From Lachnospiraceae bacterium (GTDB lineage: Bacteria; Bacillota; Clostridia; Lachnospirales; Lachnospiraceae), in NCBI GenBank assembly GCA_022845895.1, contig AP025573.1, forward strand, positions 3,072,501 to 3,136,500: DNA of 64,000 nt, read 5' to 3'. The notes under the pieces are model-generated. The model was not told the DNA's origin. It searched no databases and worked only from the letters and a program-made list of their open reading frames with translations. Positions 23,488 to 32,301 of the stretch are shown piece after piece (within the stretch, counting starts at the first letter, position 1; each line of letters opens with the position of its first letter). The translations under genes were made by a program, and so were the position numbers.

Positions 23488-24744
23488 TTAGATATCCTCA
23501 TATTTCTGCATCCGTGTATTCATTTTTGGGTCCATCGACAGCTGGTTCCGTACCATCGCCCAGTTTGGTACAGGACGCCCCTTCCATTTTTTATAGAGTT
23601 CCGTAACACGTAGATATAGCAGCTTCAGCAATGCATTTTCATGTGGAAACGCACCTTTCCGGGTCACTCTTCTAAAGCTTGAATTCACGCTTTCTATCGC
23701 ATTCGTTGTGTACATCACCCTTCTCACCGCACTTCCGTACTGGAACAGCTGCGCTACATGCCCCCAGTTCCTTTCCCACACATCAATGGCACCCGGATAC
23801 TGGCTCCAGGTTTGCCGGAACCTTTCAAACTCCCCCTCGGCTGCCTTTAGGCTGGCAGCTCCGTAGACCTTCCTTAAATGTGTGGTATATGTCTTGTAGT
23901 CCTTGCTTGGGACGTATTTGATGGAGTTGCGGATCAGATGTACCATACATCTTTGTACCGTTACGTCTGTAAAGATTGCCCTGGCCCCTTCTTCCAGGCC
24001 GGAAACCCCATCCATGGAAATAAACAGGACATCCTCTACCCCACGGTTCTTGAGTTCATCAAATATCTGCATCCAGGTATGCTTGCTTTCGGACTCGTTC
24101 AGCCACAGGCCCAGCACATCCTTGATCCCGTTTACATCATAGCCCAGGATCGCATACACTGCATAATTCTTTGTCTCGTAATCCTTGCGGATCGTCACAT
24201 ACATGCAGTCCACGAACAGGAATGTATAGAACTTTTTCAAAGGCCGGTTCTGCCATTCCGTCAGCTCGTCCAATACCTTATCGGTAATCTCTGAGATCGT
24301 TTCATGGGAGATGGAGAAGCCATAGATATCTTCAATCGTGTCCGAGATGTCCCGCTGGCTCAGGCCTTTGGCATACATGGATATCACCTTATCCTCAATC
24401 CCCGAAACATCCCTTGTCCGCTTGGGAATCAGCTGGGGTTCAAAGCTCCCGTCACGATCCCGGGGCACATCAACGGGAATCTGGCCATAAGAGGTCTTTA
24501 CATGTTTTGAGGTATAGCCGTTCCTTCTGTTGTCAGTGTCCTTGTAGCCATGCTCGCCCGCCTCGTAACCGAGATGCCCCTTCAGCTCTCCCTGGAGCAT
24601 GGTTTCGAACATTGGGCCGAAGATTTCCTTAAGTGCCTCCTGCATATCTTCTTTCGTCTTCGGCTGGTAGTGCTCCATAATTGCCTGGGCAATCTCGGTA
24701 CCCTTGGTGTTCTTCTTTTTTCTTGCCATAAGTGCTGTACTCAT
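23488..24744 (-). CDS. IS256 family transposase
   Basis: The ATG at 24744 (AAAGGA nine bases upstream) gives 418 residues, the usual length. The DDE triad is visible as Asp in 'YTFLFVDCMYVTIR', Asp in 'VLFISMDGVSGLEEG' and Glu in 'YTTNAIESVNSSFRRV'. The N-terminal part 'LKEIFGPMFETMLQGELKGH' and 'DTDNRRNGYTSKHVKTSYGQ' is the conserved DNA-binding region, and 'KGLSQRDISDTIEDIYGFSI' the helix-turn-helix. It has no frameshift or premature stop, so the element could still be active. It would catalyse copy-out/paste-in transposition through a circular intermediate, as known for IS256. Confidence 0.96.
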   Translation of the reverse strand: MSTALMARKKKNTKGTEIAQAIMEHYQPKTKEDMQEALKEIFGPMFETMLQGELKGHLGYEAGEHGYKDTDNRRNGYTSKHVKTSYGQIPVDVPRDRDGSFEPQLIPKRTRDVSGIEDKVISMYAKGLSQRDISDTIEDIYGFSISHETISEITDKVLDELTEWQNRPLKKFYTFLFVDCMYVTIRKDYETKNYAVYAILGYDVNGIKDVLGLWLNESESKHTWMQIFDELKNRGVEDVLFISMDGVSGLEEGARAIFTDVTVQRCMVHLIRNSIKYVPSKDYKTYTTHLRKVYGAASLKAAEGEFERFRQTWSQYPGAIDVWERNWGHVAQLFQYGSAVRRVMYTTNAIESVNSSFRRVTRKGAFPHENALLKLLYLRVTELYKKWKGRPVPNWAMVRNQLSMDPKMNTRMQKYEDI

Positions 24745-24842
24745 CTTTCTTTTTCCTTTCTGTGAGCATAGCACACCTTATACATAAAACAAAGTGTGCA
24801 ATTAGATTAGTTTCTTAATTACACACTTTATCTTACACGACC

Positions 24843-24885
24843 CAGCAGAGTGCTCCATACGCCCCCATCGGCGTATACATTACTT
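24843..24885 (-). repeat. Structured repeat, copy D, outer left arm
   Basis: On the minus strand, four bases after the Nudix stop, the sequence TTTAAGTAATGTATACGCCG then ATGGGGGCGTATGGAGCACT matches the left arm of copies A and B (GTAAAG...GCCGCTGGGG...GGCA). It breaks at the IS target duplication, and the element resumes at 23282. Confidence 0.7.
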
Positions 24886-24889
24886 AAAT

Positions 24890-25909
24890 TCAGAGAACAC
24901 CGAGATATTTTCCAACCATCTCGAACTCATCTGCATAGATACAGCTCTTAAGCGTACCATCCGCAATCCTTTTCCTGCATTCTTCGTAGTCAATCCATAT
25001 TACCTCTTCAACCTCGGATTCCTGCAGCTGCAGCTTATCCGCCTGTACCGGCCTGCTGTACACATAGACGGCGCTCAGCTCATCATCTTTGAACGGCTTG
25101 CCGTAGAACACATCTTCAAAGCCTCCGTGGTGGATGCCGACGTATTGAAGCTCCTCTTCCACTGCCGTGATTCCAAGCTCTTCTGCAAGCTCTCGGACCG
25201 CAGAGGGGAGGTAATCGTCCCCCGCCGGAAGATGGCCGGCTGCAGAGATATCATAATAGCCGGGATTTGAGTCTTTGCATGCGCTTCTCTTCTGAAGCAG
25301 CACATCATATCCACTTTTGTCATTCTCCCGCACGACCCATATGTGGGCTGTTGCATGGAGGCTTCCCTCCCGATGGACGATGCCCCGCTCTCTTACGATT
25401 CCGGACGGACTTCCGTCCGGGTTACGGACGTCGAACAGTTCCATCGGCCTGCCGTCAAGAGAAGCTGATATAAGTCTGTCATGACCGTCGTACACGAGCT
25501 TAAGCGAGAAGAACTGTTCCCGTTCATCCATGAGCCGGAAAAAAATCTTATCGCCTTCCCATATGTTCAGGCTCCAGACGTCCTCAATATCAACCCATGC
25601 AAGATCCCCTTCATCACAAGGTATCGGCTCCCCTTCAAAACCGTCTGCGGTAAACAGGGACATGTACTCTGTCACACCATTTCCTGACACGAAAGTGACG
25701 ATACCACGGAATCTGTAAGATGTCAGCGTATAGCCGGTCTCCTCCCGCACTTCCCTGAGCAGGCATTCCTCAGGGCTTTCATCTGCCTCAAAATGCCCGC
25801 CAACGCCAATCCACTTGTCTTTGTTGACATCATTTTCCTTCACCGTCCTGTGAAGCATCAGATATTTGCCATCACGTTCCATGTAGCAAAGCGTACTCAG
25901 ACTTGTCAT
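24890..25909 (-). CDS. Fused double Nudix hydrolase (MutT-like + IDI/YfcD-like)
   Basis: The 339-residue protein carries two Nudix boxes. The first, residues 38-60 ('GHFEADESPEECLLREVREE' followed by TGY), fits G-x5-E-x7-REUxEExGU exactly and resembles 8-oxo-dGTP or housecleaning MutT enzymes. The second, from residue 225 ('GHLPAGDDYLPSAVRELAEE' followed by LGI), has Asp in place of the first Glu and belongs to the YfcD/IDI-like type with 'VLLQKRS' before it. These enzymes hydrolyse nucleoside diphosphate derivatives with Mg2+. The substrates here are unknown. Each half also occurs as a stand-alone protein in related bacteria, so this is a fusion. It overlaps lgt by four bases and ends four bases before a structured-repeat arm. 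Confidence 0.9.
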   Translation of the reverse strand: MTSLSTLCYMERDGKYLMLHRTVKENDVNKDKWIGVGGHFEADESPEECLLREVREETGYTLTSYRFRGIVTFVSGNGVTEYMSLFTADGFEGEPIPCDEGDLAWVDIEDVWSLNIWEGDKIFFRLMDEREQFFSLKLVYDGHDRLISASLDGRPMELFDVRNPDGSPSGIVRERGIVHREGSLHATAHIWVVRENDKSGYDVLLQKRSACKDSNPGYYDISAAGHLPAGDDYLPSAVRELAEELGITAVEEELQYVGIHHGGFEDVFYGKPFKDDELSAVYVYSRPVQADKLQLQESEVEEVIWIDYEECRKRIADGTLKSCIYADEFEMVGKYLGVL

Positions 25910-26781
25910 CTCTGTTCCCTCTCTGTCTCCTGCCTGATTTTGTAGCGTTTATAGATAATCAGCCCTAACGATACGACAGCGATTATCCCTGCCAGCACCT
26001 GGGACACCGGCCACCCCACTCCCGGAAGCAGCAGCTGGTCGGTGCGCAGGCCCTCGATCCAGGCCCGTCCGACACCATATCCGAGCAGGTAGATGAGGAA
26101 CACTTCACCGTCGAACTTTTTATATTTGCGGTATATGAGCATGATGACAAGAACCATCAGGCACCAGAGCGACTCATATAAGAAGGTAGGATGTACCTGT
26201 ATATATGAGACGCCGTCGACCTGTTCCATATGCTTGCGCATAAGTTCCGTAATATCCGAGCCTCGCACAGCATCAACCGGCAGCTTCATGGCTAACAGGT
26301 TATTCGTATATTCCCCGAATGCCTCTCTGTTGAAAAAGTTGCCCCATCGGCCAATCATCTGCCCTGCCACAAGGCCAAGCCCTGCGGTATCAAAGATAAG
26401 AGGGGCCGACATCTTTTTAATACGAGCGTATATGATTACCGTGATGACAGCGGCAATCACGCCTCCGTATATGGCTAGCCCGCCTTGCCTCGTGTTGAAG
26501 ATGCTGAGCAGGTCGTCCTTATACATATCCCATGAAAATATGACATAATAAATCCTGGCCCCGATAATGGAAAATATGACGGCATAGATAGCCAGATCAA
26601 AATAGTCTTCCGAATTCTGCCCGCTCCGCTTCGCCTCAGCGGCAGCAATAAATATGCCTGCCAGAATTCCCAGACCAATAAGCATGCCATAATAAGTTAT
26701 ATCAAATCCAAATACCGTTATGTGGTCTCCGACAGACTTCAGATGAATTCCAATATTAGGAAAGTCAATCGTCCTGTGCAT
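25906..26781 (-). CDS. lgt: Prolipoprotein diacylglyceryl transferase
   Basis: The 291-residue membrane protein has about seven hydrophobic helices and the Lgt signature 'GRWGNFFNREAFGEYT' near residues 142-157, with the catalytic His/Arg region 'VHPTFLYESLWCL' near 195. It transfers diacylglycerol from phosphatidylglycerol to the lipobox cysteine of prolipoproteins, the first step in lipoprotein maturation. LspA, the next enzyme, has a homologue at 51.0 kb. The gene follows ychF by 20 bases and overlaps the double-Nudix start by four bases. Confidence 0.97.
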   Translation of the reverse strand: MHRTIDFPNIGIHLKSVGDHITVFGFDITYYGMLIGLGILAGIFIAAAEAKRSGQNSEDYFDLAIYAVIFSIIGARIYYVIFSWDMYKDDLLSIFNTRQGGLAIYGGVIAAVITVIIYARIKKMSAPLIFDTAGLGLVAGQMIGRWGNFFNREAFGEYTNNLLAMKLPVDAVRGSDITELMRKHMEQVDGVSYIQVHPTFLYESLWCLMVLVIMLIYRKYKKFDGEVFLIYLLGYGVGRAWIEGLRTDQLLLPGVGWPVSQVLAGIIAVVSLGLIIYKRYKIRQETEREQR

Positions 26782-26801
26782 TTATAATCCCCTCTTCCCT
26801 C

Positions 26802-27902
26802 TTATACGTTAAACCGGAACAGCATGATATCTCCGTCCTTGACAACGTAATCTTTTCCTTCCAGCCTGACCAGTCCTTTTTCTTTGGCAGCCGCATGGCT
26901 CTTGCACGCCATCAGGTCATCATAGGAGACTACCTCGGCACGGATGAACCCTCGTTCAAAATCCGTGTGGATCTTGCCTGCCGCCTGAGGCGCCTTCGTC
27001 CCCTCCGTTATCGTCCAGGCCCGCACTTCCGGCTCTCCTGCCGTCAGATAGCTAATCAGGCCAAGAAGCCTGTAGCTCGCCTTAATCAATTTTTCCAGAC
27101 CGGATTCCTCCAGGCCAAGCTCCTCGAGGAACATCTTCTTTTCCTCGTCATCCAGCTCCGCTATCTCCTGCTCTATCTGGGCACAGACGACAAATACCTC
27201 GCTCTCCTCTTTTGAGGCGTACTCACGGACCGCCTGAACTCCTGCGTTAGAGGCCCCGTCATCCGCCAGGTCGTCTTCCGCTACATTCGCAGCGTATATG
27301 ACAGGCTTGTAAGTGAGAAGATTATAGCTTTTCAGCCACTCCTCCTCTTCGTCATCCTCTGCGCCGTCAAATGTCTTAGCCAGCCGGTTATCTTCCAGAT
27401 GCGCCTTTATCTTTTCCAGAAGCACAAGCTCTTTTGCCGCCGTTTTGTCATTTCTGGCGACCTTGGCCGTCTTGGATATTCTTCTCTCCAGAATCTCCAG
27501 GTCGGAAAAGATAAGTTCCAGATTGATTGTCTCAATATCCCGCAGAGGGTCTATATTTCCATCAACGTGCACGATGTTGCCGTCCTCAAAGCAGCGGACA
27601 ACGTGCACAATCGCATCCACTTCGCGTATATTTGCAAGGAACTGGTTGCCGAGCCCTTCACCTTTGGAAGCCCCTTTGACAAGTCCTGCGATGTCTACAA
27701 ACTCTATAGCAGCCGGAATGATCTTCTTCGTGTGGTACATCTCCCCAAGCACGTTCAGCCTCTCGTCCGGTACTGTCACGACCCCTACATTCGGGTCTAT
27801 CGTGCAGAACGGGTAGTTGGCCGATTCTGCGCCTGCCTTTGTCAATGAATTAAATAATGTACTCTTTCCGACATTAGGTAATCCTACAATTCCTAACTTC
27901 AT
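26802..27902 (-). CDS. ychF: Redox-regulated ATPase YchF (Obg family)
   Basis: The 366-residue protein begins '[20 protein letters not shown]', the P-loop of the YchF/OLA1 group, and has '[20 protein letters not shown]' (G2/G3). In the G4 position it has 'AANV', which explains the ATP preference of the family. A TGS domain ends the protein ('[13 protein letters not shown]', '[16 protein letters not shown]'). YchF binds ribosomes and affects oxidative-stress response and leaderless mRNA use. Length and motifs are normal. It is preceded by a hairpin over the thiN stop and followed by lgt. Confidence 0.97.
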   Translation of the reverse strand: MKLGIVGLPNVGKSTLFNSLTKAGAESANYPFCTIDPNVGVVTVPDERLNVLGEMYHTKKIIPAAIEFVDIAGLVKGASKGEGLGNQFLANIREVDAIVHVVRCFEDGNIVHVDGNIDPLRDIETINLELIFSDLEILERRISKTAKVARNDKTAAKELVLLEKIKAHLEDNRLAKTFDGAEDDEEEEWLKSYNLLTYKPVIYAANVAEDDLADDGASNAGVQAVREYASKEESEVFVVCAQIEQEIAELDDEEKKMFLEELGLEESGLEKLIKASYRLLGLISYLTAGEPEVRAWTITEGTKAPQAAGKIHTDFERGFIRAEVVSYDDLMACKSHAAAKEKGLVRLEGKDYVVKDGDIMLFRFNV

Positions 27903-27935
27903 CTGTCATATCCTCTCTTTGCATCTATTTTTAAG

Positions 27936-27971
27936 AGGGGCCTGACCCCTCCTCTAAAGGGTCAGGCCCCT
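27936..27971 (-). terminator. Hairpin covering the thiN stop codon
   Basis: AGGGGCCTGACCC (27936-27948) and GGGTCAGGCCCCT (27959-27971) are perfect 13-bp arms with a 10-base loop. The thiN stop (27962-27964) lies in one arm. On the minus strand only CTTAAAAATAG follows, with no strong T run, so it may be a weak terminator or an mRNA-processing barrier before ychF. Confidence 0.55.
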
Positions 27972-28627
27972 TTGCTGTCTCTTGTCTCCATAAGTATGAC
28001 CGTGCCGCCGCCAAACTCGATTACCACTTCCTCAGCGTCTATCTGATTGCTGACGCAAAGGCTGTCATACGGGGTCAGCGTATGGTCCTTCAACGGATAT
28101 TTTGCTCCGGTGATGTTAAATCCATACACGGTCTCGCCAAGCGGGAACACGGAAAAGTAAGGCCCGTACGCTTCTTCCTTTTTCAGATGCGTCTCCCCGC
28201 CGATAAGGCTGATCCGATTCTGCGTATCAATAATATATGCTTTGACGCCGGCCTTAAAAGGTACGGTTAGCGTCTGCACGTTCGCCCACAGATGGTCGAT
28301 GCGTCCGCCGGTAGCCCCAAGGATAATCAGCTCTTTCCCACCGAGCGTCATTGCAAGTCTCACTGCAATCTCTGTATCGGATGCGTCCTTCACCGGGTTG
28401 AATTCTCTTACCGGCACATTCGTCTGCGTGCGGTAATACTCTGCTATCTCAGGCTTTACACTGTCAAAGTCCCCAACGATATAATCCGGCGCGATCTGGT
28501 GGCTATACAAAAATTCCATGCCCTTATCCACACCTATCACATAGCTGCCGCTTTCTTCGTCCAGATAGGATAATGCCAGCTGTTCATTAAGTTCACCACC
28601 GCTCACAATCACAATCTTCTTACTCAT
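27962..28627 (-). CDS. thiN: Thiamine diphosphokinase
   Basis: The 221-residue protein shows the TPK fold motifs 'VIGVDKGMEFL' near 31, 'DYIVGDFDSVKPE' near 50, 'DASDTEIAVRLA' near 82 and 'ILGATGGRIDHLWANV' near 97. It transfers pyrophosphate from ATP to thiamine to make the cofactor TPP in the cytosol. It is part of the rsgA-rpe-thiN gene string often seen in clostridia. It overlaps rpe by 8 bases, and its stop is buried in a 13-bp hairpin. Confidence 0.95.
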   Translation of the reverse strand: MSKKIVIVSGGELNEQLALSYLDEESGSYVIGVDKGMEFLYSHQIAPDYIVGDFDSVKPEIAEYYRTQTNVPVREFNPVKDASDTEIAVRLAMTLGGKELIILGATGGRIDHLWANVQTLTVPFKAGVKAYIIDTQNRISLIGGETHLKKEEAYGPYFSVFPLGETVYGFNITGAKYPLKDHTLTPYDSLCVSNQIDAEEVVIEFGGGTVILMETRDSKGA

Positions 28628-29282
28628 AGCTTTTTAATATCTCCATAAATTCCCTTGTATTCTTTTCCGGGTCTCCTTTGAATATGGCAGAACCGGCAAC
28701 GATTATGTTCACGCCGGCGTCCAGCACTTCACGCACATTGCTCAGATAGATGCCGCCGTCCACCTGGATATCCAGGTCCCTGCCCTGTTCCACTGCCATG
28801 TTCCGGATGTCTCTGATCTTAGTGAGAGACTCAGGAATAAACTTCTGTCCTCCAAATCCAGGATGCACGCTCATCACAAGCAGCATGTCGATGTCTGGGA
28901 TATACTCTTCGACCGCACAGGCCCCGGTCTCCGGGCAGATGGACAGGCCTGCCTTCATCCCGCACTCTTTGATCTTCTTAAGTGTAGCGCCTACATCTTC
29001 GCAGGCCTCGAGATGGACCGTCACGATATCGGCCCCCGCATCCCTGAAATCCTCGACATACCTCACAGGCTCCTGTACCATAAGATGCGCATCCATCACC
29101 TGCTCTGTCACCTCATGGATAGACTTTAGGACCGGCATGCCAAATGAGATGCTCGGCACAAACATTCCGTCCATCACATCAAAGTGCAGATATCTTGCCC
29201 CATTGTCCGCCGTACGCCTCATCTCTTCGCCCAGCACGGCAAAATCAGCCGCCAGAATGGACGGCGCCAGAATATAATCCAT
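28620..29282 (-). CDS. rpe: Ribulose-phosphate 3-epimerase
   Basis: The 220-residue TIM barrel has the family marks 'APSILAADFA' near 6, 'YLHFDVMDGMFVPSISFG' near 32, 'HLMVQEP' near 67, 'MSVHPGFGGQKFIPESL' near 136 and 'IQVDGGI' near 171. It interconverts ribulose 5-phosphate and xylulose 5-phosphate in the pentose phosphate pathway. It lies 3 bases after rsgA and overlaps thiN, a linkage conserved in many Firmicutes. Confidence 0.97.
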   Translation of the reverse strand: MDYILAPSILAADFAVLGEEMRRTADNGARYLHFDVMDGMFVPSISFGMPVLKSIHEVTEQVMDAHLMVQEPVRYVEDFRDAGADIVTVHLEACEDVGATLKKIKECGMKAGLSICPETGACAVEEYIPDIDMLLVMSVHPGFGGQKFIPESLTKIRDIRNMAVEQGRDLDIQVDGGIYLSNVREVLDAGVNIIVAGSAIFKGDPEKNTREFMEILKSYE

Positions 29283-29285
29283 AAA

Positions 29286-30164
29286 TCAGTACCTCCTCTT
29301 ATTCTTCAGTTCCTCATACATTTCCATATAGCTTTTATAACGGACCTGGTGAATCAGCCCCTTTTCCAGAGCCTCTTTTACACCGCAGCCCGGCTCATGG
29401 ATATGGTCGCACCCGTGAAACCGGCATGTCCCTTCAAAAGGAGCAAACTCAGGAAAATACCGTTTCAGCTCCTCTTTTTCAAAATCATTCACATACAGGG
29501 AGCTAAAGCCGGGAGTGTCCATGATATAAGCGTCATCTCCCACCGGAAACAGTTCTGTATGCCTGGTCGTATGCTTCCCCCGTTCTATCTTGCTGCTGAT
29601 TGCCCCGGTCTCCATGTTCGCCTCAGGCTGCAGTATATTGATGATAGAGGACTTGCCTACTCCTGACGGACCTGCAATCGCAGTCGTCCTGCCCTTCAGC
29701 ACTTCCCCCAGCTGATCCAGGTTCTGCCCGGACCGTGCGCTTGTGAACAGAAGCGGGCAGCCGCACCTTGCATATATCTCTCTCAGCTCTTTGATCTGAG
29801 GATCCGTCGCGATATCCTCCTTATTGAAGCAGAGGATGACTGGTATGTCCTTGCTCTGCATCATCACCAGGAATCTGTCCAGCAGATTAAAATGCGGACT
29901 CGGCCTGGTAACGGCGAAGACGACCAGCGCCTGGTCGATATTAGCCACGGCCGGCCTTACAAGTTCATTGCGCCGCGGATATACCGTCTCTATGTTACCC
30001 GTCTTTTCCTGCCCGTTCAGAACTTCTATCTCTACGTCATCTCCTACAAGAGGCTTTATCTTCTCTTTCCGGAAGATGCCTTTCGCCTTACACTCATAAA
30101 CACCGGATTCTACTACGTGAACGTAGTAGAATCCGGCAATTCCTTTTATTATCTTTCCTCTCAT
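29286..30164 (-). CDS. rsgA: Small ribosomal subunit biogenesis GTPase RsgA
   Basis: The 292-residue protein has an N-terminal OB fold, then a circularly permuted GTPase with 'CFNKEDI' (G4) before 'GPSGVGKSSIINIL' (G1) and 'DTPGFSSLYV' (G3). The C-terminal zinc knuckle is 'CRFHGCDHIHEPGC'. RsgA checks late 30S assembly. It follows the PASTA kinase prkC and precedes rpe, the usual order. Codons 10-21 coincide with a perfect 16-bp palindrome (30103-30136) that would fold in the mRNA soon after the start. Confidence 0.97.
   Translation of the reverse strand: MRGKIIKGIAGFYYVHVVESGVYECKAKGIFRKEKIKPLVGDDVEIEVLNGQEKTGNIETVYPRRNELVRPAVANIDQALVVFAVTRPSPHFNLLDRFLVMMQSKDIPVILCFNKEDIATDPQIKELREIYARCGCPLLFTSARSGQNLDQLGEVLKGRTTAIAGPSGVGKSSIINILQPEANMETGAISSKIERGKHTTRHTELFPVGDDAYIMDTPGFSSLYVNDFEKEELKRYFPEFAPFEGTCRFHGCDHIHEPGCGVKEALEKGLIHQVRYKSYMEMYEELKNKRRY
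30103..30136. promoter_or_regulatory. Perfect 16-bp palindrome inside the start of rsgA
   Basis: CCGGATTCTACTACGT (30103-30118) and ACGTAGTAGAATCCGG (30121-30136) are exact inverted copies two bases apart. They encode 'GFYYVHVVESG' of RsgA. The fold could slow translation initiation or act as a DNA-binding site; nothing known to me binds here. Confidence 0.5.
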
Positions 30165-30195
30165 GCTCTTCCTTGTCTGGCTTCACATTTCACTG

Positions 30196-32301
30196 TTACT
30201 CCGTCTCTCCGCCGTCAGGGTTTTCTGCCGGAGGCTGCTGCTGAGGTCCGGTGCTGATGACGAGGTTGATTTTGGTCCCCTTAGAGACACTGCTCCCGAC
30301 ACCTGGGTCACAGCTCACGACAATCCCTGCACCCACATTGTTATTTGGCTGGTACGTGACCGTGCCCACGGACAGTCCTGCATTGCTGATAAGCTGTCTG
30401 GCATTGTTCTCCGATACTCCGGTGACGCCCGGGACGCTTATCTTCTCTTCCGGCTTCTTGCCATTGCTGACCGCAAAGTCTACCGCCGTGCCTTTGGACA
30501 CCTTCTTGCCGCCGTTCAGGCTCTGTGATACGACATTTCCTTTTTCCACGCTGTCATTATAATCGTATGTCACGGTGCCGGCCGACAGGCCTGCATTCGC
30601 AAGGGCATCTCTGGCCGCGCTCTCGCTCATGCCGCGGATATCCGGCACGGTCTTCCTCTCGGATCCTTTGCTTACCTTCATGATTATCTCGGTATCTTTT
30701 GTCACCTTCGCATTGGCGGAAGGAGTCGTTCCGATGACATCGCCTTCCGCCACATTGTCGTCAAAGACGAATTCTGAACTGCCGACCTTCAGCCCTTCAT
30801 CTTCAAGCGCCCTCTGGGCATCTGCTTCACTCATGCCGCTGACGTCCGGCACGGTTATCTCATCCCCTACAAGGTCAGAGCTTACCACTACTTCTACGGT
30901 TGAATTCTTCTTGACTTTCTTGCCGGCCTCCGTCTTCTGCTCGCTAATCGTACCCTTCTCATACTTCTTCGACTCTTTGCGGGCCACGACTTTCATGCCA
31001 AGGCCTTTTTTCTTAAGCGCTGCCTTCGCATCCTCCTCCGTCATGCCGACGATATCAGGGACTTTGACTTTGCCGGTATCGGTTTCCTCTGTATTGATCT
31101 TCGGCCCGAACTTGAAGATACCCGCAGCCTTTCCAATCGTGAATATCAGGATAAAGACGATGATTACCACGACCACGATTGTCAGGATCTTCATAATCTT
31201 GTTCATCCTCGGATTTACTTCATCGGAATTCTTCCCTTTTCTTCCCCGTCTCGCACCGGCCCCTTCCTCATCATATTCATCATCGTACTCGTCCTCATCA
31301 TACTCGCCGTCGCCATATTCATCGTCGTCGTATTCGTCATCATCGTATTCGTCGTCATCATATTCATAGCCATCTTCGTCATCCTCATCGTCGTAAGAAC
31401 TGCGTATGTCATCCAGCTCTTCGTCAGTGATGATGACCGTGTCCGCATTGCGAAGCGGCGGAATAACGACAAAGTCCCCATCCGGATCTACCAGCGAGCG
31501 CTTCAGGTCCTGGATGAGCTCAGTCGTACTGCCGTATCTTCTTTCCGCGTTTTTCTGCGTACACTTCAGGATAATCTGTTCCAGGCTGTACGGAATGTCC
31601 GGTACGATCTCGGATGGCGGCGTAATCTCTTCCTGCAGATGCTTGATGGCGACAGCTACTGTGGATTCCCCGTCAAAAGGCACTTCTCCCGTAGCCATCT
31701 CAAATAACGTGATACCAATCGAATAGACATCGCTCTTGGCATCGCTGAAACCACCCCTGGCCTGCTCGGGGGATGTGTAATGCACAGAACCCATCGCATT
31801 GGAGCTGATCGTGTTGGATGTGGTCGCCTTGGCGATGCCGAAGTCGGTTACCTTGACCTTGCCGTCCCTGGATATGATAATATTCTGGGGCTTTATGTCA
31901 CGGTGGATAATATGGGCATTATGGGCCGCTCCGATTCCGGTACACATCTGTATCGCAATGCTTATCACTTCCTTGTGGGACAGTCTCCCCTTCTTCTCTA
32001 TATAATCTTTTAACGTAATCCCTTCTACCAGTTCCATGACCATATAGTTCAGGCCCCGGTCCTCGCCCACATCGTATACATTGACGATATTAGGATTCAT
32101 AAGTCCGGCTGCCGCCTGGGCTTCCGAGCGGAACTTGCGGACAAAGTTGTCATCTTCTTTATATTCTTTCTTTAATACCTTGATTGCCACGTAGCGATTG
32201 AGCATATGGTCCTTGCCTTTATAGACATCGGCCATCCCCCCGGCACCAATCTTGCTAAGCACCTCATAACGTTTTCCTAAATAAATTCCATCCTTTACCA
32301 T
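30196..32301 (-). CDS. prkC: PASTA-domain serine/threonine protein kinase
   Basis: The 701-residue protein has a Hanks kinase at 10-275 ('VAIKVLKKEY', 'HIIHRDIKPQNIII', 'KVTDFGIAKA'). A remarkable acidic linker near 300-345 follows, made of repeated D-D-D-E-Y units. There is one transmembrane helix near 372-395 ('ILTIVVVVIIVFILIFTIGK') and four extracellular PASTA domains, each starting with a variant of 'VPDI.GM....A'. PrkC-type kinases sense peptidoglycan fragments or lipid II and phosphorylate cell-wall, translation and germination targets. The stp phosphatase gene overlaps its start by 7 bases, and rsgA follows. Three of the four PASTA domains keep the typical spacing; the last ends in a Gln/Pro/Glu-rich tail. 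Confidence 0.97.
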   Translation of the reverse strand: MVKDGIYLGKRYEVLSKIGAGGMADVYKGKDHMLNRYVAIKVLKKEYKEDDNFVRKFRSEAQAAAGLMNPNIVNVYDVGEDRGLNYMVMELVEGITLKDYIEKKGRLSHKEVISIAIQMCTGIGAAHNAHIIHRDIKPQNIIISRDGKVKVTDFGIAKATTSNTISSNAMGSVHYTSPEQARGGFSDAKSDVYSIGITLFEMATGEVPFDGESTVAVAIKHLQEEITPPSEIVPDIPYSLEQIILKCTQKNAERRYGSTTELIQDLKRSLVDPDGDFVVIPPLRNADTVIITDEELDDIRSSYDDEDDEDGYEYDDDEYDDDEYDDDEYGDGEYDEDEYDDEYDEEGAGARRGRKGKNSDEVNPRMNKIMKILTIVVVVIIVFILIFTIGKAAGIFKFGPKINTEETDTGKVKVPDIVGMTEEDAKAALKKKGLGMKVVARKESKKYEKGTISEQKTEAGKKVKKNSTVEVVVSSDLVGDEITVPDVSGMSEADAQRALEDEGLKVGSSEFVFDDNVAEGDVIGTTPSANAKVTKDTEIIMKVSKGSERKTVPDIRGMSESAARDALANAGLSAGTVTYDYNDSVEKGNVVSQSLNGGKKVSKGTAVDFAVSNGKKPEEKISVPGVTGVSENNARQLISNAGLSVGTVTYQPNNNVGAGIVVSCDPGVGSSVSKGTKINLVISTGPQQQPPAENPDGGETE

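Larger units (their letters stand above)
23283..24842 (-). mobile_element. IS256-family insertion sequence with 8-bp target duplication
   Basis: The element is about 1560 bp. The octamer CAGCAGAG occurs directly outside both ends (23275-23282 and 24843-24850), the 8-bp duplication typical of IS256. The imperfect terminal repeats are GACTTTGTCAAGTTAAGTGTG on the left (first 20 bases GACTTTGTCAAGTTAAGTGT) and GGTCGTGTAAGATAAAGTGT on the right, read inward. One transposase gene fills the interior. The IS lies inside a copy of the dispersed structured repeat, whose halves can be rejoined across it. Confidence 0.9.

Noticed and set aside
30575-31369. 264-codon plus-strand frame over prkC
   Set aside because: It is antisense to the PASTA and acidic linker parts. 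The Ser/Thr and Tyr/Ser runs mirror the repeated codons of the kinase.
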